A stretch of 64,000 bases of DNA from Pararhizobium qamdonense (GCF_029277445.1 NZ_CP119567.1:248001-312000); one strand, 5' to 3'; counted from the stretch's first letter, positions 1 through 9,096 are shown. The notes: generated from the letters alone by a model not told the origin. Numbers and translations: made by a program.

Positions 1-52
1 ACGGTGAAGATCCCGTTGCATTATCCTCGATGATTGGAAAAGAACGGTAGGA

Positions 53-1051
53 ATGCTCAAGCGCATCAAAAGGCATCAAGTTCGTGCGGGAATGTATATC
101 ACCGACATCGAAGATCCCTTGCGCGATGAAGCAACACCGGTCCGCAGCTTTCTTTTGAAAGACGAAGCCGCCGCCGCAAAAGTGCGGGCAAGCAATATTA
201 TCAGCCTTGTCATCGATACCCGCCGGGGCATCGATGTCGGAGCAGGCACGGTGCAGACGGTAGCCAAGGACAGCGCGCAGCCCAATCTTTCGCGCGCCTT
301 TACCGAGACCGAAATCAAGCAGGCACTGCAGACGATCGAACAGACAAGGCCGCTGCTCGACACATTGTTTTCCGGTGTCCGGCAAAACGGCGCGGCGGCA
401 TTCGAGCCTGCCGACCGCGTTGTCGAGCAGATCGCCAAATCCATGGAAAGCAATCCGGCGGCGCTGATCGGCATAACGCGGCTGAAAACCAAGGACGAGT
501 ATACGTTTTTGCATTCGGTCGCCGTCAGCGCATTGATGGTGCATTTCGCCCGGTTTCTCAAATTTGACGAGCAGACCGTCCGCATTCTCGGCGTCAGCGG
601 CCTGTTGCACGATATCGGCAAGATGGTCATGCCCGACGCGCTTCTGTCGAAGAAGGGCGCGCTCACCGATGAAGAGATGGCGGAGATCCGCACGCATCCG
701 GCACGTGGTTACGAATTGCTGTCACGCCAGGGCGACATGCCGGAGATTGTCCTTGACGTCTGCCTTCATCACCACGAGCGGATCGATGGCAAGGGCTATC
801 CGTTCGGGCTCGCGGACAAGCAGATCAGTATGCCGGCGCGCATTGCGGCCATCTGCGACGTCTATGACGCGATGACATCGGCGCGGTCCTACAAGCGGGC
901 ATGGACGCCTGCCGAGACGCTCCGCATGATGCTGAAATCGGATGGCCATTTCGACCGGCACCTCCTAGCGCAATTCAATGCCAGTCTGCGTGCATCCTTT
1001 TCACCGGCGCCGCCCGGCGAGCGCCGCAGCAGCGTCCGCACGCTTCAATAG
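53..1051 (+). CDS. HD-GYP domain protein with N-terminal DUF3391, putative cyclic-di-GMP phosphodiesterase
   Basis: The 332-residue product has an N-terminal DUF3391-like segment (residues 1-70, beginning MLKRIKRHQVRAGMYI) and a C-terminal HD-GYP domain from about residue 125. Visible metal-site signatures are H154, the HD pair H186-D187 inside LLHDIGKMVMP, and HHERIDGKGYP at 240-250, which contains the diagnostic GYP triad. Such proteins hydrolyse cyclic di-GMP and so affect motility and biofilm decisions. There is no signal peptide or membrane segment, so it should be cytosolic. The ATG at 53 follows GGTAGGA closely. It converges on the kinase gene, leaving only nine bases between stop codons. 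Family assignment is firm; substrate and activity are inferred. Confidence 0.9.
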   Translation: MLKRIKRHQVRAGMYITDIEDPLRDEATPVRSFLLKDEAAAAKVRASNIISLVIDTRRGIDVGAGTVQTVAKDSAQPNLSRAFTETEIKQALQTIEQTRPLLDTLFSGVRQNGAAAFEPADRVVEQIAKSMESNPAALIGITRLKTKDEYTFLHSVAVSALMVHFARFLKFDEQTVRILGVSGLLHDIGKMVMPDALLSKKGALTDEEMAEIRTHPARGYELLSRQGDMPEIVLDVCLHHHERIDGKGYPFGLADKQISMPARIAAICDVYDAMTSARSYKRAWTPAETLRMMLKSDGHFDRHLLAQFNASLRASFSPAPPGERRSSVRTLQ

Positions 1052-1060
1052 CGTCTAAGC

Positions 1061-2404
1061 CTAGCCTTGAAGGCCATCCCTGATCTGTGCGAAATAACCG
1101 TCCGATCCGACCTGACCACCCTTCAGTGCAATCTGAAGTCCGTTGGTGGCGGCATAGGTGCCGTGCGCCGTGCAGAGCGGCGATCCCGGCGTCTGCGGCA
1201 AAGGCAAGAGCGTGGTCAGCGCCTGGACATGCAACTCCCTCAATGCATGGCTTGATGTATCGCCGCCGGCAATGACAGCGCGGGTCAAATGCTGTTCTTC
1301 GACAAGGCGGCGCAGGATCGTCCCGAGCATGCGGCCGAGGCGATGGCGGCTGCCGGGAATGCGGTCGATATCGCCGCCGCGATCGGCGGATGGACCAAGC
1401 GCCGTGTTGAGAATGACACTTTCGCCGCGCGTGAGGCTGTCGAGGCCGCTGGCAATCGCCTGTTCGAGCGCGGCATTGCCGTTTTCGCCTAGCAGTTCTA
1501 GAGGATCGAGATTGATGCCGGTAAACCCGTTTTGCGTGGCGTGGCGGATCTGCCGTTCGGTGGTGGGGGAGACGCTGCCGGAAACGACGGCGATACGGTC
1601 TGCCTTGCCGGGCAAGGGAAAGGTCTTCCTGCCCTGTGTCAAACCATCTCTATCCCAGGCGGTCAGCAGCGCATATTCGACGCCGGATGAACCGGTAACG
1701 AACCAGCCGCCCTCCCGCCGCAGGCGCCAGAGCTGGCGTCCGGCATGGGACTGGCTTTCGTGGCTATCAACATCAAACAGGACCATGCCGTCGAAATCCC
1801 GGCAGAGCGTATCGACTCTCTCATCCGCATTCGCAGCGGCCAGCATGGACAGATCGGCCAGTCCGGTCTTCAGAGCCGTCTGCGCGCTCAGGTGCAGGCG
1901 CAGATCCGCCTCTGCCATGGGCGTTACAGGATGGCGGCTCATGACGGGGTGGCGGTCGATCCGGTAGACCTCGCCCTGATAGGCTGCAAAGAGATGGCCG
2001 AAGGCGGTGTAGCGCTTCAGTTGCGGCGCGCCGACGAGAACGGGCACATAGGGCTGGCCGAACATCGCCTTGCCGATTTCGATCGCCTTGCCGATATTGC
2101 CGACCTGCGGGCTGGAATCGAAGGTCGAGCAGACTTTGTAATGGCAGATATCGGCTTCAAGGCTCTTCAACCACTGGAACGCGGGTGTCAGGTGCCAGTC
2201 CATCCAGTCCGGCGTTTCGCTGCGGCTGGTGCCGGCAAGGCCGATCGCCCGGCAATGGTCAAACCGCTGCTTGAGGGCGTTATCCGGCACATCCATGAAC
2301 AGAACCGTATCGACACCATTGGAGGCCAGCGCTTCCATGACATCGGTCGAGCCTGTCAGGTCGTCGCCATAATAGGAGATCAGCGGATTTGTCTTCGCGG
2401 TCAT
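1061..2404 (-). CDS. oiaK: Four-carbon acid sugar kinase family (DUF1537), probable 3-oxo-isoapionate kinase
   Basis: A 447-residue DUF1537 / four-carbon acid sugar kinase protein. The N-terminal substrate domain starts with YYGDDLTGSTDVMEAL (residues 11-26), and the C-terminal nucleotide domain carries VIAGGDTSSHAL. The open frame extends upstream, but the ATG at 2404 (MTAKTNPLISYYGDD) lies 4 nt after the stop of the RuBisCO-like gene and gives the normal family start, so I chose it. Pairing of a DUF1537 kinase with a RuBisCO-like protein is known from D-apionate/isoapionate catabolism, where OiaK phosphorylates 3-oxo-isoapionate before the RuBisCO-like enzyme acts. The specific substrate is inferred from that pairing; other acid-sugar substrates remain possible. 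Confidence 0.75.
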   Translation of the reverse strand: MTAKTNPLISYYGDDLTGSTDVMEALASNGVDTVLFMDVPDNALKQRFDHCRAIGLAGTSRSETPDWMDWHLTPAFQWLKSLEADICHYKVCSTFDSSPQVGNIGKAIEIGKAMFGQPYVPVLVGAPQLKRYTAFGHLFAAYQGEVYRIDRHPVMSRHPVTPMAEADLRLHLSAQTALKTGLADLSMLAAANADERVDTLCRDFDGMVLFDVDSHESQSHAGRQLWRLRREGGWFVTGSSGVEYALLTAWDRDGLTQGRKTFPLPGKADRIAVVSGSVSPTTERQIRHATQNGFTGINLDPLELLGENGNAALEQAIASGLDSLTRGESVILNTALGPSADRGGDIDRIPGSRHRLGRMLGTILRRLVEEQHLTRAVIAGGDTSSHALRELHVQALTTLLPLPQTPGSPLCTAHGTYAATNGLQIALKGGQVGSDGYFAQIRDGLQG

Positions 2405-2408
2405 GATG

Positions 2409-3662
2409 TCACTCGCTTGCGCTACCGAATTTCTGGATGGAGGCGGCAAGTTCCGGGTGGTCCTTGGCATAGGTCTCAAGCGGAATATCGGCGACGGCCG
2501 CTTGCCAGGCCTGCTGTACGGCGCGCACGCCGGCCGCCGGACCGCCGGGATGGCTGACGATGCCGCCGCCGCAGAGATAGAGCAGGTCGGTGGTGCGGCC
2601 GGTGCGGCGATAGGTTTCCGGCGCCTGTCCGCCCCATTGGCCGGAACCGGCAACCGGCAGCGCGCAATCGGATGCGTCAAACAACGGCGTCGTCACTGCC
2701 TTGAAGCTCTCGACGAAACTATCGTCCGGCTCCCAGTATTTGACGCCGATGCCGTTGATCTGGAATTGATCGACGCCCAGAAGTCGCCAGAACTGCTGCC
2801 AGACCTTGAAATCGAAGCCAATGCCGGGATGCCGGGTAAGCACGTCCCAGCCGTTGCGGTGGGCGTGCAGCACCAGGCCGGAGCGCTTGCGCAGGAACGC
2901 CATGCCGCCCATGCCGATCGAGTTGATATTGATAACGGCGCAATTGCCGCCCGCTTCCAAAACGAGGTCGTGGTTGCGCATCATCTCGTCGGGATCGGTC
3001 GCCGAGATGCCGAAGGCATACATGACCTTCTTGCCGGTCTTTTGCTCGTGGTCGAGAATTTTCGGCATGATCGCGGCCACGCGCTCGCTGAGCGGCGAAT
3101 AGGCCGGGCTCATCAGCTTTTCGTCGTCCTTGATGAAATCGACGCCGGAGCCGATCAGTTCGCCGACAAGTTCGGCGGTTTCATGCGGACGCAGGCCAAG
3201 CGCCGGCTTGACGATGGTGCCGATGATCGGCCGGTCATAGACGCCGGTGAGCCTGCGGCTGCCGGGCAGGCCAAATTGCGGGCCGGGATAGGCCGACTGA
3301 TACTCCTGCGGCAGTTTCAGATCGACGACACGCAGGCCGGTCATGCCCCGGATTGAAAAGATACCGCCGACCGCAATGGTCATCAGCGCGGAGAGATCGG
3401 TGCTGACAGCATCGAGCGGAAAGGCGATATCGGCATCGGCGCGGCGGATCGGGCCATGACCGGCCGCAGCCTCCGGCCAGCTCGGATATTCGGCATCGGC
3501 AAGCGGGCGGATGGCGAGTACGCGGGCGGCAACGCGCGCCTTCAGCTCGGGCGTTTCGCCAGGAACGGGCACGAAGGTGCCGGTCGATTGATCGCTGGCG
3601 ATCTTTTCCGCCATCGCCTCGATGCTGCCGGATGTCTCAATTCTGTAGGTGACGACGATCAT
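2409..3662 (-). CDS. RuBisCO-like protein (form IV), probable 3-oxo-isoapionate-4-phosphate converting enzyme
   Basis: A 417-residue RuBisCO-large-subunit homologue. The carbamylation/metal motif is intact (GSGVDFIKDDE, K178-D179-D180-E181). The first active-site lysine is present in TIVKPALGL (K152), but the second lysine of the RuBisCO KPK motif is alanine, and there is no loop-6 lysine in the GSGQWGGQAPE region. It is therefore a RuBisCO-like protein and not a CO2-fixing enzyme. With the adjacent DUF1537 kinase it matches the 3-oxo-isoapionate-4-phosphate transcarboxylase/hydrolase or decarboxylase step (OiaX/OiaT class) of D-apionate degradation; I cannot tell which reaction from sequence alone. 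The start at 3662 (MIVVTYRIETSG) has GGGAGG about 13 nt upstream; the longer open frame to 3746 would run over the promoter region. Confidence 0.85.
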   Translation of the reverse strand: MIVVTYRIETSGSIEAMAEKIASDQSTGTFVPVPGETPELKARVAARVLAIRPLADAEYPSWPEAAAGHGPIRRADADIAFPLDAVSTDLSALMTIAVGGIFSIRGMTGLRVVDLKLPQEYQSAYPGPQFGLPGSRRLTGVYDRPIIGTIVKPALGLRPHETAELVGELIGSGVDFIKDDEKLMSPAYSPLSERVAAIMPKILDHEQKTGKKVMYAFGISATDPDEMMRNHDLVLEAGGNCAVININSIGMGGMAFLRKRSGLVLHAHRNGWDVLTRHPGIGFDFKVWQQFWRLLGVDQFQINGIGVKYWEPDDSFVESFKAVTTPLFDASDCALPVAGSGQWGGQAPETYRRTGRTTDLLYLCGGGIVSHPGGPAAGVRAVQQAWQAAVADIPLETYAKDHPELAASIQKFGSASE

Positions 3663-3727
3663 GATCGTGCAAAAGCCTCCCGCTACGGCAAACCCAGCCG
3701 GTTCCGGCTGGCGTGTTTTCCGCAACT

Positions 3728-3744
3728 GGTATAATGAGTATATC
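3728..3744. promoter_or_regulatory. Candidate operator for the NanR-type regulator
   Basis: An imperfect 17-bp palindrome, GGTATAATGAGTATATC, lies in the divergent intergenic region, about 66 bp before the RuBisCO-like gene and 100 bp before the regulator. Six of eight arm positions are complementary around a central G. E. coli NanR recognises GGTATA repeats, and the half-site here is GGTATA. Assignment is inference from sequence and position. Confidence 0.45.
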
Positions 3745-3844
3745 AATTAAGCAAGAGGGAGCTTGCATCCCCCATCATCAATGTGGACTGTGCCCTTACA
3801 ATCGGATGGGCGCATTTCTTTCGCCGTGGGAGCGGTGCATAAGG

Positions 3845-4579
3845 ATGGCAAAGGGTAACCAGCGAGACATTATGGGCCAGCAGACCGAACAGATCGTCCG
3901 TCGCAAACTGTCTGACGAAGTTTTCGCGCGTTTGAAGACGATGATCACGTCAGGCGAGTTACAGCCCGGCGACGAGATGCCGTCCGAGCGCGAGCTGATG
4001 GAGCGCTTTGGCGTCGGCCGGCCGGCAATCCGCGAGGCGATGCAGGCGCTGGCCGGCATGGGGCTGGTGGCGATTTCGCATGGCGAGCGCGCCAAGGTGC
4101 TGGAACTGACCGCGCAATCCATTTTCCGCCAGATGGACATGACCGCAAAGATGATGCTCGCCAAGTCGTCGGATACGCTGGAGCATCTGAAAAGCGCCCG
4201 CATCTTCTTCGAGCGCGGCATGGCGCGTGAGGCGGCGATCAAAGGCGATTCCAAAGATATTGCCGATCTCAGCGACATTCTCGACAAGCAGCGGGCATCG
4301 CTTGGCGACGCGGAAGCCTTCATTGCCGCTGATATGGAATTTCACACACGCATTGCCCGGATTTCGCGCAACCCGATCTATGTCGCCGTCAGCGACGCGA
4401 TGCTGGCCTGGCTGAAGGAATATCACACGGAAATGCTGATCTGGACCGGCAAGGAAAAGTTCACCCTGGCCGAGCACGAGGAAATTATCATCTGTCTAAA
4501 AGCTGGCGATCCGGATGCGGCGGAACAGGCGGTGCTAAAGCATCTGGAACGGTCGCGGTCGCTTTACGCCGCAAAATGA
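3845..4579 (+). CDS. GntR/FadR-family (FCD) transcriptional regulator, NanR-like
   Basis: An N-terminal winged helix-turn-helix (RRKLSDEVFARLKTMI through PSERELMERFGVGRPAIREAMQAL) is followed by an all-helical FCD ligand domain with the metal-site-like segments DMEFH and the final HLERS. The sequence resembles the NanR subgroup. It is divergent from the kinase/RuBisCO-like operon and probably represses it until a pathway intermediate binds. The open frame extends upstream to 3713; the ATG at 3845 (MAKGNQRDIMGQQ) has AAGG very close by, and the ATG at 3872 (MGQQTEQIV) is an equally plausible start. Family is firm; target is inferred from divergence. Confidence 0.85.
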   Translation: MAKGNQRDIMGQQTEQIVRRKLSDEVFARLKTMITSGELQPGDEMPSERELMERFGVGRPAIREAMQALAGMGLVAISHGERAKVLELTAQSIFRQMDMTAKMMLAKSSDTLEHLKSARIFFERGMAREAAIKGDSKDIADLSDILDKQRASLGDAEAFIAADMEFHTRIARISRNPIYVAVSDAMLAWLKEYHTEMLIWTGKEKFTLAEHEEIIICLKAGDPDAAEQAVLKHLERSRSLYAAK

Positions 4580-4623
4580 GCGTTGGCGGTAACACAATTT
4601 GATCAAATGAACTCTTGGCGGTT

Positions 4624-4791
4624 CTACTGATCAAGCAGGTTTTCACGCCAGGACATTTCGTCGATACGGTCCTGCTGTGTCGGGTTCATTTTCGAGTTAA
4701 ACCGCCTTTGACTGAAAATGCCGTAGCCAATGGCAATACCAAAGACTGCAAGCGCAGCCACCAGTGCTAAGATCCACGTTACGCTGATCAT
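4624..4791 (-). CDS. Small single-pass membrane protein, 55 aa
   Basis: A 55-residue product starting MISVTWILALVAALAVFG, with one clear N-terminal hydrophobic segment (residues 2-23) and a charged, probably cytoplasmic tail ending SWRENLLDQ. The ATG at 4791 has a strong GAGGAG Shine-Dalgarno sequence 7 nt upstream; the longer open frame to 4881 has no such site. I do not recognise a family. It is the last of four tiny genes on this strand between 4624 and 5400, three of which have a transmembrane segment. Confidence 0.6.
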   Translation of the reverse strand: MISVTWILALVAALAVFGIAIGYGIFSQRRFNSKMNPTQQDRIDEMSWRENLLDQ

Positions 4792-4855
4792 TATGTGTCT
4801 CCTCAAGCCACAAAACGCTGTCGCAACCCTCAAAGTTCCAACTGAGCAACGCGGC

Positions 4856-5005
4856 TTAACTGTAGGAGCGTATTTCGCCATTGGTCTTGGCAGGCGGCTC
4901 GATGGAACTGGTCGGGACGGGCCGGTAAAAGGCGTTGTGGATCAGGAGGAGCGCGGTCAAGAAGAATGCCGTGAGCAGTATGAGCAAAACGTTGCGCGCC
5001 GTCAT
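4856..5005 (-). CDS. Small single-pass membrane protein, 49 aa
   Basis: A 49-residue product beginning MTARNVLLILLTAFFLTALL has a hydrophobic segment over residues 5-23, then a short polar tail rich in Pro, Ser and Thr. Its ATG overlaps the TGA of the upstream 49-residue gene by four bases (ATGA at 5002-5005), which suggests translational coupling and explains the lack of a strong ribosome site of its own. No family recognised. Confidence 0.55.
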   Translation of the reverse strand: MTARNVLLILLTAFFLTALLLIHNAFYRPVPTSSIEPPAKTNGEIRSYS

Positions 5006-5151
5006 GACTGATTACCGGAAGGACTGATTCCAGAGATGCGCGACGGAGCGCTGCCGTCGTGAGCGGAAACAAAGCTTGAATGCCACGCATCCGGCATCAA
5101 AGCGTGGGTTTGTAAGATTATCGTGTCAAGGGGCAGACTATTTTCGTCCAT
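5002..5151 (-). CDS. Small hypothetical protein, 49 aa
   Basis: A 49-residue polar protein beginning MDENSLPLDTIILQTHALMP. The ATG at 5151 is preceded by a strong GAGGAG site eight bases away, and its stop overlaps the start of the next small gene in an ATGA junction. These two signals are the main evidence that it is translated. It has no hydrophobic segment or recognisable domain. Confidence 0.5.
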   Translation of the reverse strand: MDENSLPLDTIILQTHALMPDAWHSSFVSAHDGSAPSRISGISPSGNQS

Positions 5152-5253
5152 CGTATTTCTCCTCACGGGAGAAACACTGCTGAAGGATAGAAAGTTCCCG
5201 GACGCTGTCTGCATAAAGGCGCTCAGCGGGCGGCCGCAGTCCTCGGGGCCGGA

Positions 5254-5400
5254 TTATTTCGGTATAGACGACGTGATTTCGCCAGAGACGCCGTCGGCCA
5301 TGGCTGGCGTGCCATAACGGGTCATCGCGAAATTCAATGTGAACATCGCAACGATCGTGACGACGATGACGGCGAGCGTTATTCCTTTGTCCGTTTTCAT
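5254..5400 (-). CDS. Small single-pass membrane protein, 48 aa
   Basis: A 48-residue product starting MKTDKGITLAVIVVTIVAMF with a transmembrane segment at residues 8-24 and the tail TRYGTPAMADGVSGEITSSIPK. The ATG at 5400 follows AAGGGATTGAGACC, a good ribosome site; the in-frame extension to 5481 has no site. No family recognised. It is the first gene of the cluster of four small genes, about 100 bp before the next. Confidence 0.55.
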   Translation of the reverse strand: MKTDKGITLAVIVVTIVAMFTLNFAMTRYGTPAMADGVSGEITSSIPK

Positions 5401-5611
5401 GGTCTCAATCCCTTCGCGAGCAACTTCAACGCTTTGATCGCCGGGATGGGGCGATTGTGCGGCGCAGGAACTCCTGTCCACCAGTGACGCTCATCATGGT
5501 AAATGCAGGGTTAAGGCAGCGAGGCCGAAGAGAAAATGCAGCCGGTGTCTCTGTTGCGCATCAGCGCCGTTGACGAAGGCTGGTCGAGACGGCGCAGCCC
5601 TGCGCACAAGC

Positions 5612-5642
5612 AAATGCGGCCCGTGAGACACGGACCGCATTT
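5612..5642 (-). terminator. Stem-loop downstream of dctA
   Basis: AAATGCGG pairs with CCGCATTT, and an inner CCGT pairs with ACGG, separated by single mismatched bases. The hairpin lies 24 bp after the dctA stop and reads into a T-containing stretch on the minus strand, consistent with a dctA terminator. Confidence 0.6.
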
Positions 5643-5665
5643 CGATTTTCACACTATGATAGGCT

Positions 5666-7000
5666 TTATTCGGCAGGCTGCAGGTTGCCGATGGCCGGTG
5701 CTTGTCCCTGGTTTCCCTGCAGCGCCTGTGCCAGTTGATCTTTGTCCAGCTCGTTTTCCCAGCGGGCAACCACGATGGTTGCGACGGCATTGCCGACGAG
5801 ATTGGTCAGTGCCCGGCATTCTGACATGAAGCGGTCGATGCCGAGGATGAGCGCCATGCCGGCGACGGGAACGGCAGGCACGACCGAGAGCGTGGCCGCC
5901 AGCGTGATGAAGCCGGCGCCGGTGATCCCCGCAGCACCCTTGGAGCTCAACATCGCGACGAGCAGCAGCAGGATCTGATCGGCAAAGGACAGCTGGATAT
6001 CGGTCGCCTGCGCAATGAACAGCGCCGCCAGCGTCATGTAGATATTGGTTCCGTCAAGATTGAAGGAATATCCCGTCGGAATGACCAGGCCGACGACCGA
6101 GCGCTTGCAGCCGGCCTTTTCCATCTTGTCCATCAGGCCCGGCAGTGCGGCTTCCGAAGAGGAGGTGCCGAGAACCAGCAGCAGTTCCTCCTTGATATAG
6201 CGCAGCAGGGCGATGATCGAAAAGCCGTTGTAGCGGGCAACCGCACCCAGGACGATGAAAACGAACAGCAGTGACGTGATATAGAATGTCCCGATCAGCA
6301 TGGCGAGATTGGCGATCGAGCCGACGCCGTATTTGCCGATGGTGAAGGCCATGGCGCCGAAGGCACCGATCGGAGCTGCCTTCATCAGGATGGCGACGAG
6401 CTTGAAGACCGGAGCGGTCAGCGCATTGAGAAAATTGACGACCGGCTGACCCTTTTCGCCGACCATGGCAAGAGCGAGGCCGAACAGCACCGAGAAGAAC
6501 AGCACCTGCAGGATATCGCCATCGGCAAAGGCGCCGACGATCGTGGTCGGGATGATGTTGCTGAGGAAGCCGGTGATCGTCTGCTCATGCGCCTTTGCGG
6601 CATAGTTGGCGACGGCGGCCGGATCCAGCGACGCGGGATCGATATGCATGCCGGCACCCGGCTGAACGACATTCGCGACGATCAGGCCGATAACGAGGGC
6701 GAGCGTTGAAAATGTCAGGAAGTACAGCATCGCCTTTCCGGCGACGCGGCCGACCTTCTGCAGATCGCTCATGCCGGCAATGCCGGTTGCCACGGTCAGG
6801 AAGATGACGGGTGCGATGATCATCTTGACGAGCTTGATGAAGGCGTCGCCAAGCGGCTTCAGCTGTGCGCCGATCTCGGGATAAAAATGGCCGAGAAGAA
6901 TGCCGGCTGCGATGGCAGCCAGAACCTGAATGTACAGATGCCGGTAAAAGGGAGTTTTGACTGCAGGTGTCGGGGCTGCGTCTGCTGGAACAGAGATCAT
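5666..7000 (-). CDS. dctA: C4-dicarboxylate transport protein DctA
   Basis: A 444-residue sodium- or proton-coupled dicarboxylate carrier of the DAACS family that imports succinate, fumarate and malate across the inner membrane. The family core is clear: the serine-rich hairpin [41 protein letters not shown], and the following [14 protein letters not shown] and [12 protein letters not shown] segments. Eight transmembrane helices plus two re-entrant loops are expected. The ATG at 7000 has AAAGGAGGATATC just upstream. It is divergent from dctBD and has a -24/-12 promoter with DctD-like sites, so induction by external dicarboxylates is expected, as in rhizobia, where DctA fuels nodule nitrogen fixation. 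Confidence 0.97.
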   Translation of the reverse strand: MISVPADAAPTPAVKTPFYRHLYIQVLAAIAAGILLGHFYPEIGAQLKPLGDAFIKLVKMIIAPVIFLTVATGIAGMSDLQKVGRVAGKAMLYFLTFSTLALVIGLIVANVVQPGAGMHIDPASLDPAAVANYAAKAHEQTITGFLSNIIPTTIVGAFADGDILQVLFFSVLFGLALAMVGEKGQPVVNFLNALTAPVFKLVAILMKAAPIGAFGAMAFTIGKYGVGSIANLAMLIGTFYITSLLFVFIVLGAVARYNGFSIIALLRYIKEELLLVLGTSSSEAALPGLMDKMEKAGCKRSVVGLVIPTGYSFNLDGTNIYMTLAALFIAQATDIQLSFADQILLLLVAMLSSKGAAGITGAGFITLAATLSVVPAVPVAGMALILGIDRFMSECRALTNLVGNAVATIVVARWENELDKDQLAQALQGNQGQAPAIGNLQPAE

Positions 7001-7091
7001 GATATCCTCCTTTGACCCGCCCGGAACGAATTCCGGCCTCCCGGGCCTGTGACTGATGGTTGAACGGGCGTGCCGTTATCCGGATATCTTC

Positions 7092-7106
7092 GCAAGTGCC
7101 GTGCCA
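7092..7106 (-). promoter_or_regulatory. Sigma-54 (RpoN) promoter of dctA
   Basis: On the minus strand the sequence reads TGGCAC-N5-TTGC, an exact match to the -24/-12 consensus. Transcription would start near 7080, about 80 nt before the dctA ATG. The neighbouring dctD gene encodes the required AAA+ activator. Confidence 0.9.
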
Positions 7107-7170
7107 GTTTCGGTGGTGCCATTTAAATTATTGATTCATATGGACAAATTTTCTAAGGCGCCATCCTAAA

Positions 7171-7232
7171 CACAATCTTTTGTGCGGTTATCAGCACGTC
7201 TCCCGTTGTGTTTTGTGCGAATTTATGCACAA
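7171..7232. promoter_or_regulatory. DctD-like upstream activator sites (two inverted repeats)
   Basis: Two inverted repeats share the TTGTG/CACAA half-site: CACAA-N4-TTGTG at 7171-7184 and TTGTGC-N8-GCACAA at 7213-7232. They lie 65-140 bp upstream of the sigma-54 promoter, where DctD dimers bind in rhizobia. The second ends just before the chosen dctB start, so binding there could also influence dctBD expression. Confidence 0.75.
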
Positions 7233-7239
7233 ATTGGCC

Positions 7240-9096
7240 ATGAATTTTTTCCCGGTGTCAGGCCGCGTTCGAGCTCAGGAATCCGCCCGCCGCATGCAGC
7301 GCGCCTGGGTGCTTTACGGCGTGTTTTCGGCTGTGCTGGCGATCCTCGTCCTGTGGGTCAGCGGTGAGGTGGCGCGCAGGCTGGCGACGGTATCGCTGGA
7401 AGCGCAGGCGCGCACGGATGCCGATCTCAAGGCCGCGCTGCTACGGGCAGTTCTTGAGAAACAGCGGGCGCTTCCGCTGGTGCTTGCACAGGACACCGCC
7501 CTTGGCGACGCCCTGGTGACACAAGACCGAGCGGCGCTGGATCAATTGAACCACAAGCTCGAAGGGCTGGCCGCCGGCACCCAGGCCGCCGTCATCTATG
7601 TGGTCGGCAGGCATGGTGTGGCGGTTGCCGCCAGCAATTGGCGCGAGCCGGACAGTTTTGTCGGCAACGACTACCGGTTCCGCGAATACTACCAAAAGGC
7701 GATCAGCAGCGGCAAGGCGGAGCATTTCGCCCTTGGCAGCGTCAGCAAGAAGCCCGGTCTTTACATCTCGCAACGGGTCGATGGCGCAAGCGGGCCGCTG
7801 GGTGTCGTCGTCGTCAAGCTGGAATTCGATCCGGTGGAGGCGGCTTGGGCGGCGTCGCAGAAACCAACCTATGTGACGGATCGCCGTGGGATCGTTTTGA
7901 TCACCAGCATCCCGTCCTGGCGGTTCATGACCATTGGAGAAATCCCGGCAAATGCACTTGTGGCCATCCGCGAAAGCCTGCAGTTCGGCGAGGCGCCGCT
8001 GCGCCCGCTGCCGTTCCGGCAGGCCGGGGACCTGGATGGCGGCAACCTTGTCGAGGTGGTGATGCCGGGAAGCACCGGAGCCACCGAGTTCCTCGATCTG
8101 AAGACACCGGTACCCACAACGCCCTGGACCCTGCAGCATCTGGTCGAGACCGCCCCGTCTTTTGATGCGGCGACGCGCGAAGGGCGCCTGCTGGCTTTGC
8201 TTGGGCTGCTTCCTGTTCTGGCTGCTGGCGCGCTGTTGCTCCGTCGGCGGCACGCCGCATCCTTGCGCATCTCCGAGGCACTTCGGGCGCGTGAGGAACT
8301 GGAGCGGCGTGTCCTGGAGAGAACCGCAGACCTGAGCCAGGCGCGCGACCGCCTGCAAACGGAGATCACCGACCATCGCAATACGGAACAGACCCTGCAG
8401 GCGGTGCAGCAGGACCTCGTCCAGGCAAACAGGCTGGCCATCCTTGGCCAGGTAGCGGCAGGCGTCGCCCATGAAATCAACCAGCCGGTCGCCACCATCC
8501 GCGCCTATGCCGACAATGCGCGGGTATTCCTGGAGCGCGGGCAGGGTGCGTTTGCTGCAGACAATCTTGGAAATATCGCCGCGCTGACGGAGCGCATCGG
8601 CGTGATCACCGACGAATTGCGGGCACTCTCGCGCAAGGGCCGCCGCGACGCCGAACCCACTTCGCTCAGGCTGGTGATCGAAGGCGCCGTGCAATTGCTT
8701 CGCAGCCGTTTTGCCGGACGCATGGAGACGCTGGATATCGCGCTGCCGCCGCCCGATCTTCTGGTAATGGGCATGCGCATCCGACTGGAACAGGTGCTGA
8801 TCAACCTTCTGCAAAACGCGTTCGAGGCGATTGGCGATAAAAAGACGGACGGCCGGGTAGAGGTGCGGTTCGAGGTCACCGGCGAGGCGGTCGCCGTCAC
8901 GGTGTCCGACAATGGCCCGGGTATCGCGCCGGAAATCCTGCAAAGCCTGTTCACGCCGTTCAATACCAGCAAGGAGAGCGGGCTTGGCCTTGGCCTGGTC
9001 ATTTCAAAAGACATCGTGGCCGATTACGCCGGCCGGATCGAGGTGTCCAGCAGTGATGCCGGAACCAGTTTCACAGTGCATCTGAAGAAGGCATAG
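7240..9096 (+). CDS. dctB: C4-dicarboxylate sensor histidine kinase DctB
   Basis: A two-transmembrane sensor kinase: TM1 at about 21-41, a periplasmic double-Cache sensor of about 270 residues, TM2 at about 317-336, and a coiled coil starting [14 protein letters not shown]. The HisKA domain has the phosphorylated histidine in GVAHEINQP (about H411). The ATPase domain shows [22 protein letters not shown] and GLGLGLVIS. It detects external succinate, fumarate or malate and phosphorylates DctD. The open frame begins at 7180 but that would run through both DctD-like sites, so I chose the ATG at 7240 ([10 protein letters not shown]); the ATG at 7294 is an alternative. Four bases separate it from dctD. 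Confidence 0.93.
   Translation: MNFFPVSGRVRAQESARRMQRAWVLYGVFSAVLAILVLWVSGEVARRLATVSLEAQARTDADLKAALLRAVLEKQRALPLVLAQDTALGDALVTQDRAALDQLNHKLEGLAAGTQAAVIYVVGRHGVAVAASNWREPDSFVGNDYRFREYYQKAISSGKAEHFALGSVSKKPGLYISQRVDGASGPLGVVVVKLEFDPVEAAWAASQKPTYVTDRRGIVLITSIPSWRFMTIGEIPANALVAIRESLQFGEAPLRPLPFRQAGDLDGGNLVEVVMPGSTGATEFLDLKTPVPTTPWTLQHLVETAPSFDAATREGRLLALLGLLPVLAAGALLLRRRHAASLRISEALRAREELERRVLERTADLSQARDRLQTEITDHRNTEQTLQAVQQDLVQANRLAILGQVAAGVAHEINQPVATIRAYADNARVFLERGQGAFAADNLGNIAALTERIGVITDELRALSRKGRRDAEPTSLRLVIEGAVQLLRSRFAGRMETLDIALPPPDLLVMGMRIRLEQVLINLLQNAFEAIGDKKTDGRVEVRFEVTGEAVAVTVSDNGPGIAPEILQSLFTPFNTSKESGLGLGLVISKDIVADYAGRIEVSSSDAGTSFTVHLKKA

Noticed and set aside
1..52. End of a gene entering the window from the left
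   Set aside because: No recognisable coding sequence or stop context; it is too short to assign.
2409..3662. True RuBisCO
   Set aside because: The second lysine of the KPK motif and the loop-6 lysine are missing, and no small subunit or phosphoribulokinase gene is present.
7441..8943. 500-codon minus-strand frame
   Set aside because: It is fully antisense to dctB, whose kinase motifs are clear; no family features or ribosome site were seen.
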